Below, piece by piece: positions 1 to 5,717 of a stretch of 13,609 nucleotides of DNA. Under the pieces are notes generated by a model that ran no database searches, was not told the origin of the DNA, and saw only the letters and a program-made list of their open reading frames with translations. A program made the translations under genes and the position numbers. Position 1 is the stretch's first letter. Each line of letters starts with the position of its first letter. Source of the DNA: Alphaproteobacteria bacterium. GTDB taxonomy: Bacteria > Pseudomonadota > Alphaproteobacteria > GCA-2731375. The stretch lies in contig JANQKO010000544.1 of NCBI GenBank assembly GCA_028281075.1, positions 1-13,609 on the forward strand, in the 5' to 3' direction.

Positions 1-6
1 CCATCA

Positions 7-146
7 CCCCGTTTGTTCTCTGTGCCTCGGTGCCTCTGTGGTCGATACACCGGCCTGCCAACCGCACGGAATTTCGAAAGAAGGGCGCGCGAAGCGCCGG
101 CAGACCCGTTTGTTCTTTGCGTCTTTGTGGTGAACCTTTTTTCACC
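7..146. repeat. Two degenerate copies of a dispersed 'ACCACAGAGGCACAGAG' type repeat
   Basis: Copy 1 (7-43) and copy 2 (105-134) are in the same orientation and share cccgtttgttct followed by related gt/ct-rich runs ending in tgtggt. Read on the minus strand they have the form ACCACA-(G/A)AG-GCA...AGAACAAACGGG. This resembles a widespread, unexplained bacterial intergenic repeat family, recognised from memory. Copy 2 is followed by a small inverted repeat (ggtgaa at 129-134, ttcacc at 141-146, six-base loop). No gene is supported in 1-181; short open frames here are translations of the repeat. Confidence 0.5.
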
Positions 147-181
147 TGGATGTCACCGCCGCGACACGCCCCGGCCGACTC

Positions 182-943
182 TCAGTACTGCACCCGTTTC
201 GTCAGCGCGCCGTCGACGACCAGGTTGGCGCCGGTGATGAAGCTGGCGGCGGGGCTGGCCAGGAAGGCGACCGCGTTGGCGACTTCCGCCGGCCGGCCCA
301 TGCGTCCGGTCGGGTTGCGCGACAGCGCGGTCTGGAAGATCTCGGGCGCCGCGGTCTCGCGCTGGTGCCAGACACCGCCCTCGAAATAGATCGTGCCGGG
401 CGACACGGTGTTGGCGCGAATGCCCTGCGGCGCCAGGGCCACGGCCTGGTTGGCGATATAGTTGATCACCGCGGCCTTGACCGAGTTGTAGGGACGGATG
501 CCGCCGAAGAATTCCAGCGCCGCGGTCGTGGCGATGGCGACGATGGCGCCGGCGTCGGCGCGTTCGAGATGCGGCAGCGCCGCCTCGACGGACCGCACGG
601 TGCCCATGATGTCGATCTCGAAGCCGCGCCGCCAGGCCTCGTCGCCAAGTTCGCTGGCAAGGGCGCTGACATTCGGCACCAGGATATCGATGCCGCCGAG
701 CTGGTCGGCCGACCGGTCCACCCAGGCCCGCAGCGCCGCGCCGTCGGCGACGTCGACCGACGCGCCGGTGGCCCGGACGCCCTTGGCCGCCAGCGCCGTC
801 ACCGCCGCGTCGACCTGCCGCTCGTCGCGGGCGCAGATCGCCACGTCGCAGCCTTCCTCGGCCAGCCGTTCGGCGATCGCGCGCCCGATGCCGCGCGATC
901 CGCCGGTCACCAGGGCCTTCCGGCCCGTCAGTTCAAGATCCAT
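182..943 (-). CDS. SDR family NAD(P)-dependent oxidoreductase (Thr in place of catalytic Ser)
   Basis: This 253-residue protein is a classical short-chain dehydrogenase/reductase, a soluble Rossmann-fold enzyme interconverting alcohols and ketones or reducing enoyl/keto groups. The cofactor loop TGGSRGIG is at residues 13-20. CARD at 37-40 puts Arg39 just after strand 2, which favours NADP(H). The active-site Tyr152 and Lys156 lie in YNSVK. The residue 13 before the Tyr, normally Ser, is Thr139, and the usual NNAG is PNVSA at 90-94. The C-terminal ITGANLVVDGA is typical of the family. The ATG at 943 is chosen over an upstream in-frame ATG at 979 because GGGAG lies a few bases before it and the SDR fold begins there. 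It is divergent from the yihY-like gene. Substrate cannot be read from the sequence. Confidence 0.9.
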   Translation of the reverse strand: MDLELTGRKALVTGGSRGIGRAIAERLAEEGCDVAICARDERQVDAAVTALAAKGVRATGASVDVADGAALRAWVDRSADQLGGIDILVPNVSALASELGDEAWRRGFEIDIMGTVRSVEAALPHLERADAGAIVAIATTAALEFFGGIRPYNSVKAAVINYIANQAVALAPQGIRANTVSPGTIYFEGGVWHQRETAAPEIFQTALSRNPTGRMGRPAEVANAVAFLASPAASFITGANLVVDGALTKRVQY

Positions 944-968
944 GTCGTTTCTCCCGTAAATGGCCCGC

Positions 969-981
969 CAGTATGCCATGC
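969..981 (-). promoter_or_regulatory. 13-mer shared with the second SDR upstream region
   Basis: The minus-strand sequence GCATGGCATACTG lies 25 bp upstream of the SDR start and recurs exactly at 5658-5670, upstream of the other SDR gene on the same strand. It contains a CATACT that could be a -10 element, but no convincing -35 is present. One or more shared 13-mers are expected by chance in a window of this size, so only the matching position makes it notable. Confidence 0.2.
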
Positions 982-1000
982 GTCACGGACCGCCGTGGCA

Positions 1001-1020
1001 CGGAATGCTTTTGCATTCCG
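1001..1020. promoter_or_regulatory. Perfect 8-bp hairpin/palindrome in the divergent intergenic region
   Basis: The arms cggaatgc and gcattccg are exact inverse complements around a tttt centre. The palindrome sits 57 bp upstream of the SDR start and 68 bp upstream of the yihY-like start. Its position between divergent genes suits an operator for a dimeric repressor. It has no U-tract beyond the loop, so a terminator role is unlikely. No regulator gene is adjacent. Confidence 0.35.
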
Positions 1021-1088
1021 CCGCGTGGTGGCAACCTTAAGCCGGACGTTGGTCAAGGGGGCGCCTTAACCGGCCGGGTGGGTCCGAT

Positions 1089-2477
1089 ATGGCGATCGAT
1101 TTGCGGACGGCGCCGCAATATCTCAAACGCGGCTTCGACAACACGGTCTGGAACGTGGATCCCGCCAAGGTGCCGGCGTGGAAGCGCTGGCTGGTGCATG
1201 CCTTGCGGATCAGCGTCGCCATCGGCCGCGATCTGGCGAACGGCCAGTTGAACCTGCAGGCCATGTCGCTGGTCTACACGACGCTGCTGTCGCTGGTGCC
1301 GCTGCTGGCGATCAGCTTTTCGGTCCTGAAGGGCTTCGGCGTCCACAACCAGCTCGAACCGCTGCTCCTGAACCTGATGGCGCCGCTCGGCGAGAAGGGC
1401 ATCGAGATCGCGACGCGCATCATCGAGTTCGTCGACAACGCCAAGGTCGGGGTGCTGGGCTCGGTCGGTCTCGGCCTGCTGGTCTACACGGTCGTGACGC
1501 TGATGCAGAAGATCGAGCGGGCGTTCAATTTCTCCTGGCACGTGACCCAGCACCGCTCGTTCGCGAAGCGCTTCAGCGACTACCTCAGCGTGATCCTGAT
1601 CGGGCCGGTCCTGGTCTTCGCGTCCGTCGGCCTGTCGGCCTCGCTGCAGGCGGCGCCGGTGGTCGAACGCCTGGCCGCGATCGAGCCGCTGGGCATGCTG
1701 TTCAAGCTGATCGGCACGGTCGTGCCCTACCTGCTGATCGTTGCCGCCTTCACCTTCATCTACGTCTTCGTGCCGAACACCCGGGTCAAGGTGCGGTCGG
1801 CCCTCGTCGGCGCGCTGGTCGCCGGCTTCATGTGGAAGCTGCTGGGCTGGGCCTTCGCCGCCTTCGTCGTCACCTCCAGCAACTACGCGGCGATCTATTC
1901 GGCCTTCGCGACGCTGATCATCTTCATGCTCTGGCTCTATGCCGGCTGGCTCGTCCTGCTGCTGGGCGCCAGCGTGGCCTGCTACCATCAGAAGCCCGAG
2001 CTGGTGACGGCGCGCGGCGACACGGTCCGACCGGCCAACCGCTACCGCGAACGGCTCGCGCTCTTGATCCTGCAGCTCGTCGGCCGGCATCACTATCGCG
2101 GCCAGGCGCCGTGGACGTCCGAGCACCTCGCCCAGCGCCTGAACGCGCCGATCGAGACCGTCGACGAGGTGCTGGCGGCGCTCGTCGAGCATGGCCTGCT
2201 GACCCGCACGGATGCCGATCCGCCGGCCCTGGTGCCGGGCCGGCCGTTCGAGGACACCGGCCTGAAGGCGGCCGTCGACGCCGTCCGGCGGCATCACCCG
2301 TCGGCCGGCGGCGCGCCGCCGAAGCTGGCGCCGGAGCCGGGGGTCGACGGGCTGATGGCCGAGCTGGACGCGGCCTGGGACGCGGCCATCGGCGGCCGCA
2401 CGCTGAAGGATCTGGCCCACGATGACGCGTCCGGCCAGCGGCCGCCGGCCACGGCCCGCGTCGCGGGCGGGGATTGA
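1089..2477 (+). CDS. YihY/BrkB (UPF0761) family inner-membrane protein with C-terminal winged-helix-like domain
   Basis: This is a 462-residue polytopic protein of the YihY/virulence factor BrkB family, whose biochemical role is not settled. About six membrane segments are visible: roughly 61-84, 120-140, 165-186, 208-230, 238-262 and 271-298. The family-typical QAMSLVYTTLLSLVPLLA precedes and forms the first, and SSNYAAIYSAFATLIIFMLW lies near the last. It is much longer than the ~290-residue E. coli protein. The extra cytoplasmic part (about 310-462) contains a winged-helix-like stretch at 321-372, ending in TVDEVLAALVEHGLLTR, then a low-complexity acidic/proline tail. The start is preceded by a GGGTGGG-type Shine-Dalgarno. 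The stop lies 3 bp from the convergent rlpA-like stop. Confidence 0.88.
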   Translation: MAIDLRTAPQYLKRGFDNTVWNVDPAKVPAWKRWLVHALRISVAIGRDLANGQLNLQAMSLVYTTLLSLVPLLAISFSVLKGFGVHNQLEPLLLNLMAPLGEKGIEIATRIIEFVDNAKVGVLGSVGLGLLVYTVVTLMQKIERAFNFSWHVTQHRSFAKRFSDYLSVILIGPVLVFASVGLSASLQAAPVVERLAAIEPLGMLFKLIGTVVPYLLIVAAFTFIYVFVPNTRVKVRSALVGALVAGFMWKLLGWAFAAFVVTSSNYAAIYSAFATLIIFMLWLYAGWLVLLLGASVACYHQKPELVTARGDTVRPANRYRERLALLILQLVGRHHYRGQAPWTSEHLAQRLNAPIETVDEVLAALVEHGLLTRTDADPPALVPGRPFEDTGLKAAVDAVRRHHPSAGGAPPKLAPEPGVDGLMAELDAAWDAAIGGRTLKDLAHDDASGQRPPATARVAGGD

Positions 2478-2480
2478 ACC

Positions 2481-3254
2481 TCAACTGTCGGCCGGGTTCT
2501 CCCGCGTGATCCGCCAGCTTTCGTCCGCCTGCCGGCAGGCCCGCCCGAGATAGGTGGTTTCCAAGCCGCCATGCACGGCCGTGCGCCGGTAGTTGCGGCA
2601 AACCGGCGCGCCGCCGGCGACCGGGCTGGTCAGCGGCGTGATCACGCCATGGCTGTCGGTCGCCGGGTCGCGCCAGGCGGTGCGGGTGTTCCGTGGCCGG
2701 GCCAGGGCCGTATCCAGGGCGGTCTGGAACACCGGCACGGGCCGTCTTGACGGGGCGGGTGGCCCGGCCGCCGCGGCGGTCGGCGCCGGCTGGCCGCCGA
2801 TGGCCTGGACCCTGACGCGGGTGGTGCCGTGGCCGCGGAACCCCAGGCGTTCGGCCGCGCGCCGGGACACGTCGATGATCCGGCCGCGGACGAAGGGCCC
2901 GCGGTCGTTGATCGTCACCACGACGGCGCGGTCGTTGCGCAGGTTCGTCACCCGCACCCGGGTGCCGAACGGCAGGGTCCGGTGGGCGGCGGTCATGGCG
3001 TTCATGTCGTAGCGCTGGCCGCTCGCCGTGCGCCGGCCGTGGAACTTGCCACCATACCACGACGCGGTGCCGGTGGCGTCATAGCCGGGCTGCGCCCTCG
3101 GCACGTAGCGCACGCCGTTGACGCTGTAGGGCTTGCCGGCCGATCGGCCGTCGGCCGGCGTCTGGACCGGCGGCGGCGACGCGCAGGCCGCGACCACCAG
3201 CGCCGGTAGCAGGCGGGCGAGCCGGTGCGTCGCCGTCGGCCGCGCGGGGATCAT
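2481..3254 (-). CDS. rlpA: RlpA-like septal ring lipoprotein (double-psi beta-barrel), with 17-kDa-antigen-like C-terminal tail
   Basis: This 257-residue lipoprotein has signal segment LLPALVVAAC, with Cys24 as the lipidation site. The double-psi beta-barrel spans about 61-150, with GTASWYGGKFHGRRTASG and TINDRGPF as RlpA hallmarks. RlpA proteins act on denuded peptidoglycan glycan strands, as lytic transglycosylases in Pseudomonas, at the outer membrane and division site. The Glu usual in the TASGE motif is Gln80 here, while Asp117 of NDRGP is kept. There is no C-terminal SPOR domain. Instead, after a Pro/Ala linker, residues 218-249 (Cys219 and Cys240; CRNYRRTA...GRACRQADESWRI) resemble the C-terminal signature of rickettsial 17-kDa/RT0821-type surface lipoproteins. 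It begins 23 bp after the upstream lipoprotein gene. The ATG at 3254 gives the intact signal peptide, although its ribosome binding site is weak. Confidence 0.88.
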   Translation of the reverse strand: MIPARPTATHRLARLLPALVVAACASPPPVQTPADGRSAGKPYSVNGVRYVPRAQPGYDATGTASWYGGKFHGRRTASGQRYDMNAMTAAHRTLPFGTRVRVTNLRNDRAVVVTINDRGPFVRGRIIDVSRRAAERLGFRGHGTTRVRVQAIGGQPAPTAAAAGPPAPSRRPVPVFQTALDTALARPRNTRTAWRDPATDSHGVITPLTSPVAGGAPVCRNYRRTAVHGGLETTYLGRACRQADESWRITRENPADS

Positions 3255-3277
3255 TGAACGGCGTCGCGCCGGCCGGC

Positions 3278-3751
3278 CTAGTTCAACCGCGCCAGGATGT
3301 GGCGTTCGAGCGCGGGCGAGGGACGGCCGTCGACGGGCAGGCCGTGGTCGGTCTGGTACTCGCGGATCGCCGACCGGGTCCTGGGGCCGATCACGCCGTC
3401 GCTTGGGCCGGGCGCGTAGCCCAGCCGCGCCAGGCCCGACTGCGTGCTGGCGACCAGGTTCGAATAATCGTTGGCATGACTGGTCCGCCCGCCGGCGCCG
3501 GCGTTCGGCCAGTTGCGCCAGATCGGCGTGCCCAGATCGATCCTGCCCGGGTCGGTCAGCACGCCGGCCGCCGCGCCCGCGGCGGCGCCGATGGCCGCGC
3601 CCTGTAGCAGCGTCAGGCCGGTCACCGCGCCGACGGCCGTGCCGCCGGCGGCGCCGATGGCCCCGCCACTGATGGCGCGGTCGGTGGGCGCGCTGCCGCA
3701 ACCGGCCAGCGCCAGCCCGGCGATCAACAGCAAGCTTCGCGATACACGCAC
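3278..3751 (-). CDS. Glycine-zipper lipoprotein with peptidoglycan-binding domain
   Basis: This 157-residue envelope protein starts with a lipoprotein signal (SLLLIAGLALAGC, lipidated Cys18). A glycine-zipper tract of repeated GAxxGAAxG lies at about 27-66 and is expected to insert in or lie on a membrane. A C-terminal PG_binding_1-like domain (about 101-155) contains LARLGYAPGPSDGVIGPRTRSAIREYQ. The GTG at 3751 is chosen because AAGGAG lies seven bases upstream. An in-frame ATG at 3775 would add eight residues and put that ribosome site inside the gene. It is the first gene of a two-gene operon with rlpA, and both products are predicted outer-membrane lipoproteins contacting peptidoglycan. 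A TTGACA promoter candidate lies upstream. Confidence 0.85.
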   Translation of the reverse strand: MRVSRSLLLIAGLALAGCGSAPTDRAISGGAIGAAGGTAVGAVTGLTLLQGAAIGAAAGAAAGVLTDPGRIDLGTPIWRNWPNAGAGGRTSHANDYSNLVASTQSGLARLGYAPGPSDGVIGPRTRSAIREYQTDHGLPVDGRPSPALERHILARLN

Positions 3752-3800
3752 GGATATCTCCTTACCGCAATACATCCCAACTCGCTGCCCGAACGCGCGC

Positions 3801-3829
3801 AGACAAGCCGACGCGCGGTTCGATGTCAA
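3801..3829 (-). promoter_or_regulatory. Candidate sigma-70 promoter for the lipoprotein-rlpA operon
   Basis: On the minus strand a perfect TTGACA (-35, 3824-3829) is followed after 17 bases by TTGTCT (3801-3806), a weak -10. It lies about 50 bp upstream of the GTG start. The -35 is only 11 bp from the edge of the repeat DNA beginning at 3841. The poor -10 keeps confidence low. Confidence 0.4.
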
Positions 3830-3840
3830 CATGGATGGCG

Positions 3841-3864
3841 AAGTGCGCGACGTCTCTTGTGACG
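3841..3864. repeat. 24-bp direct repeat, copy 1
   Basis: An exact 24-base match to 4331-4354, in the same orientation and offset by 490 bp; it begins aagtgcgcgacgtctc. It directly abuts the left edge of structured element A at 3865. Confidence 0.9.
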
Positions 3865-3965
3865 GTAACCGGAGCAAAAGTCCGGGCGGTTTGTCATTGT
3901 CCCCGGACCACGGTCATGCCGGCTCGCGCGGCCGTGAAGAAGGCACCGAAGACCCGCCCCCAATC

Positions 3966-3996
3966 GTCATGCCGGCGGAGGCCGGCATCCATGGGC
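3966..3996 (+). repeat. REP-like palindromic unit 1 (MPAEAGIH type)
   Basis: The unit is built on gccggc-ggag-gccggc inside gtcat...atccatgggc and can fold as a short GC hairpin. An exact 31-bp inverted copy is at 4144-4174, and further copies are at 8170-8200 and 8351-8380. Units of this type are common between genes in high-GC Proteobacteria. Confidence 0.85.
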
Positions 3997-4143
3997 CTGG
4001 CCGCCCGTCGAACGACAACATCTTCGGGTTCCCGGCACCGCCAACGGTCTCCCGCCACGGTCATACCGGCGGAGCCTGCCCCGGCACAAGCCGGGGCGGC
4101 TATTCATAGGCACCCGACCGCAGGCGCGGCGTTTGCCGGCGAA

Positions 4144-4174
4144 GCCCATGGATGCCGGCCTCCGCCGGCATGAC
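4144..4174 (-). repeat. REP-like palindromic unit 2
   Basis: Exact reverse complement of 3966-3996, 147 bp away from it. The two units could pair into one long stem enclosing the GC hairpin at 4078-4097. Confidence 0.85.
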
Positions 4175-4327
4175 GGCGGGTGATTGCTTCGCACGGTAAA
4201 TCAATAGGGACAGTCCCTAATAGATGGATGGCGATCGGTGTCGGCGATGCCGGGAAATGCGGCGGCCGGGCGTACGCCAGGCGAACGGAATCATTCCCAC
4301 GGATTCAGCGTCAGCGATCCCGCGGCT

Positions 4328-4516
4328 TCAAAGTGCGCGACGTCTCTTGTGACGACTGGGCGGCAGCTTTTCTATCCCGCGCGCAATCTCGCCGACCGTC
4401 AGGACACCAATGAAGCAATCGTCCTGGCGCATGGCCTGAATTCGACGAACGACCTCCTGGTCTGGCCGTGGTCGCTTCAACGCCGACACCGCTTTGGTGC
4501 CGAGCAGATACTTCAT
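4328..4516 (-). pseudogene. Truncated VapC-like PIN-domain toxin remnant
   Basis: The 62 residues resemble the N-terminal half of VapC ribonucleases: MKYLLxTxxVS...DDCFIGVLTVGEIARGIEKLPPSR. Intact proteins of this type are about 130-140 residues. The invariant first acidic residue of the PIN active site (LLDTN) is Gly6 here, with Lys8 for the following Asn; Glu43 of the GEI motif is kept. The frame ends inside/after the 24-bp direct repeat at 4331-4354, and no C-terminal half is found nearby. The ATG overlaps the antitoxin stop as ATGA, the usual coupling of such operons. An intact toxin is very unlikely. Confidence 0.75.
4331..4354. repeat. 24-bp direct repeat, copy 2 (end of the vapC remnant)
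   Basis: Exact copy of 3841-3864. Read on the minus strand it encodes the last codons of the toxin remnant (HKRRRAL), so the break in the toxin coincides with this repeat. Confidence 0.9.
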
Positions 4517-4758
4517 AGGTCCACACGTCGCGGCGGGGATTGATCCCGGCCCAAGTCAAGGCCCTCCAATGTCGGCCCCGAGCGAAGGAAATCGACGAAA
4601 CCCGGCTTGTTGCCGGTCAAGCGATGGAAGTCATCGGCCGATAGGATGACGGCTGTCTCGACGCCACGCTTCGTCACGATCTGTGGTCCTTCGTTGAGCG
4701 CGCGTTTCACGACTTCGCTGAAGCGGTTCTTCGCATCCCGCGATTTCCAGGTGGTGAT
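4513..4758 (-). pseudogene. Phd/YefM-type antitoxin gene lacking a normal start codon
   Basis: The frame encodes an 81-residue match to Phd/YefM-like antitoxins: TTWKSRDAKNRFSEVVKRAL, then GPQIVTKRG, AVILSADDFHRLTG, and a C-terminal toxin-binding tail (GLDLGRDQSPPRRVDL). Where homologues have the initiating ATG there is ATC (4756-4758), about six bases after an AAGGGGA ribosome site. An in-frame TAA just upstream excludes any earlier start. The alternatives are rare initiation at ATC/ATT or a GTG at 4710. The GTG would give 65 residues and remove the N-terminal DNA-binding part. It overlaps the toxin remnant by ATGA. A decaying module is most likely, but a residual antitoxin could still be made. 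Confidence 0.7.
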
Positions 4759-4806
4759 GGCAATTCCCCTTTAAAGCTGGACCGTCTAGACGAAATGGGC
4801 TGACAG

Positions 4807-4824
4807 GTCCATTTTCAAACGGAC
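4807..4824 (-). terminator. Hairpin just after the SDR stop codon
   Basis: On the minus strand gtccgttt and aaatggac can pair (one G-U) around a tiny loop, 2 bp after the SDR stop. No U-tract follows, so factor-independent termination would be weak. Confidence 0.3.
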
Positions 4825-4826
4825 TC

Positions 4827-5594
4827 TTACAAGTCATCGAACCTGATGCCGGCGGCCATGTAGCCGCCGTCGACGTTGAGGACGTGGCCGGTGATGTAGG
4901 TGCTGTCGTCGCCGGCCAGGAACACGGCGGCGTCGGCCATCTCGTCGATGGTGCCGTAGCGGCCGAGCGGCACCATCGCGTTGTAGGCGGCGCGGGTCTC
5001 GGGCGTGTGGTCGGCGCGCGTGAGCGCGGTATCGACCGGACCCGGCGCGATGGCGTTGGCGGTGATGTTGTGCGGCGCCAGCTCCATGGCCATCTGCCGG
5101 GTGAGCTGGATGACGGCGGCCTTCGAGGTGCCGTAGGCGGTGCGGCCCCAGCCGGCCCGCTGGCCGGAGATCGACGACACGTTGACGATGCGTCCGCCGC
5201 CACGGGCGGCCATTTCACGCGCCGCGGCCTGCGCGCACAGGAACGTGCCCATGACGTTGACCCGCATCACCCGCGTGAGGTCCGCCTCGTCGAGGTCGAG
5301 AAAGGCGGCAAGGCCGCCGATGCCGGCGACGTTGACGATGGCGTCGACACCGCCGAAGGCGGCCACGGTCGCCGCCGTCAGCCGCCGCGCGTCGTCCGCC
5401 GCGCCGACGTCGACCCGGCTGGCGACGGCCTGGCCGCCGGCATCGGCGATCGCCCGCGCGGTCCGGCCGGCGGCGTCGCCGTCCAGGTCGGCGCAGGCGA
5501 CAAGGGCGCCCTCGGCGCCGAAACGCCGCGCGATGCCTGCGCCGATCCCACGGCCGGCGCCGGTGACGATGATCGATTTCCCGGCCAGGCGCAT
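4827..5594 (-). CDS. SDR family NAD-dependent oxidoreductase (canonical active site)
   Basis: This 255-residue classical SDR has a complete motif set. TGAGRGIG is at 11-18. Asp36 at the end of strand 2 (ACADLDGD) points to NAD(H). NVAG is at 88-91, with catalytic Ser141, Tyr154 and Lys158 (YGTSK), and the C-terminal ITGHVLNVDGGYMA. The ATG at 5594 has GGAGGA six bases upstream. The fold suggests a dehydrogenase acting on a hydroxyacyl, alcohol or ketone substrate, with the exact substrate unreadable. It is divergent from the thiolase/reductase pair, which suggests shared control and a common acyl-CoA or ketone catabolic role. The vapBC-like relic lies downstream. Confidence 0.9.
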   Translation of the reverse strand: MRLAGKSIIVTGAGRGIGAGIARRFGAEGALVACADLDGDAAGRTARAIADAGGQAVASRVDVGAADDARRLTAATVAAFGGVDAIVNVAGIGGLAAFLDLDEADLTRVMRVNVMGTFLCAQAAAREMAARGGGRIVNVSSISGQRAGWGRTAYGTSKAAVIQLTRQMAMELAPHNITANAIAPGPVDTALTRADHTPETRAAYNAMVPLGRYGTIDEMADAAVFLAGDDSTYITGHVLNVDGGYMAAGIRFDDL

Positions 5595-5611
5595 GGCGTT
5601 CCTCCGGTCGA

Positions 5612-5640
5612 TTGTGCACTGCGGTAGCTTGCGCTATGTA
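5612..5640 (+). promoter_or_regulatory. Weak sigma-70 promoter candidate for the thiolase operon
   Basis: TTGTGC (5612-5617), a 17-base spacer and TATGTA (5635-5640) lie about 78 bp upstream of the thiolase ATG. Both boxes match the consensus only partly. The minus-strand 13-mer shared with the first SDR gene is just downstream at 5658-5670. Confidence 0.28.
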
Positions 5641-5717
5641 TGGCGCAGCCTTCCGGACAGTATGCCATGCCGCCGATGCCCCGCGTCGCGCCGGCCGGCC
5701 GCCAGAGGAGATGCGCC

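Larger units (their letters stand above)
3865..4226 (+). repeat. Structured repeat element A (inverted partner at 8118-8484)
   Basis: This 362-bp stretch aligns, by eye at roughly 80% identity, with the reverse complement of 8118-8484. In order it has: an end motif gtaaccggagcaaaagtccg; a 31-bp palindromic unit (3966-3996); a GC hairpin (gccccggc at 4078-4085, gccggggc at 4090-4097); an exact inverted copy of the 31-bp unit (4144-4174); and a closing 13-bp palindrome agggacagtccct (4206-4218). Open frames within it are repeat-derived (MPAEAGIH-like). It carries no transposase, so it is presumably non-autonomous. The 3842-4327 stretch contains no supportable gene. Confidence 0.85.

Noticed and set aside
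129..146. Rho-independent terminator of the first SDR gene
   Set aside because: The stem is only six bases. On the minus strand the A-rich run is in the loop, with no T-tract after the stem.
1053..2420. 455-codon minus-strand frame opposite the YihY-like gene
   Set aside because: Gln/Arg/Asp-rich shadow. The plus-strand frame has coherent membrane segments and family motifs.
3823..4413. Short open frames reading MPAEAGIH, CRRRPASM or RDVSCD
   Set aside because: These are translations of the repeat DNA in several frames, with no ribosome site or protein-like composition.
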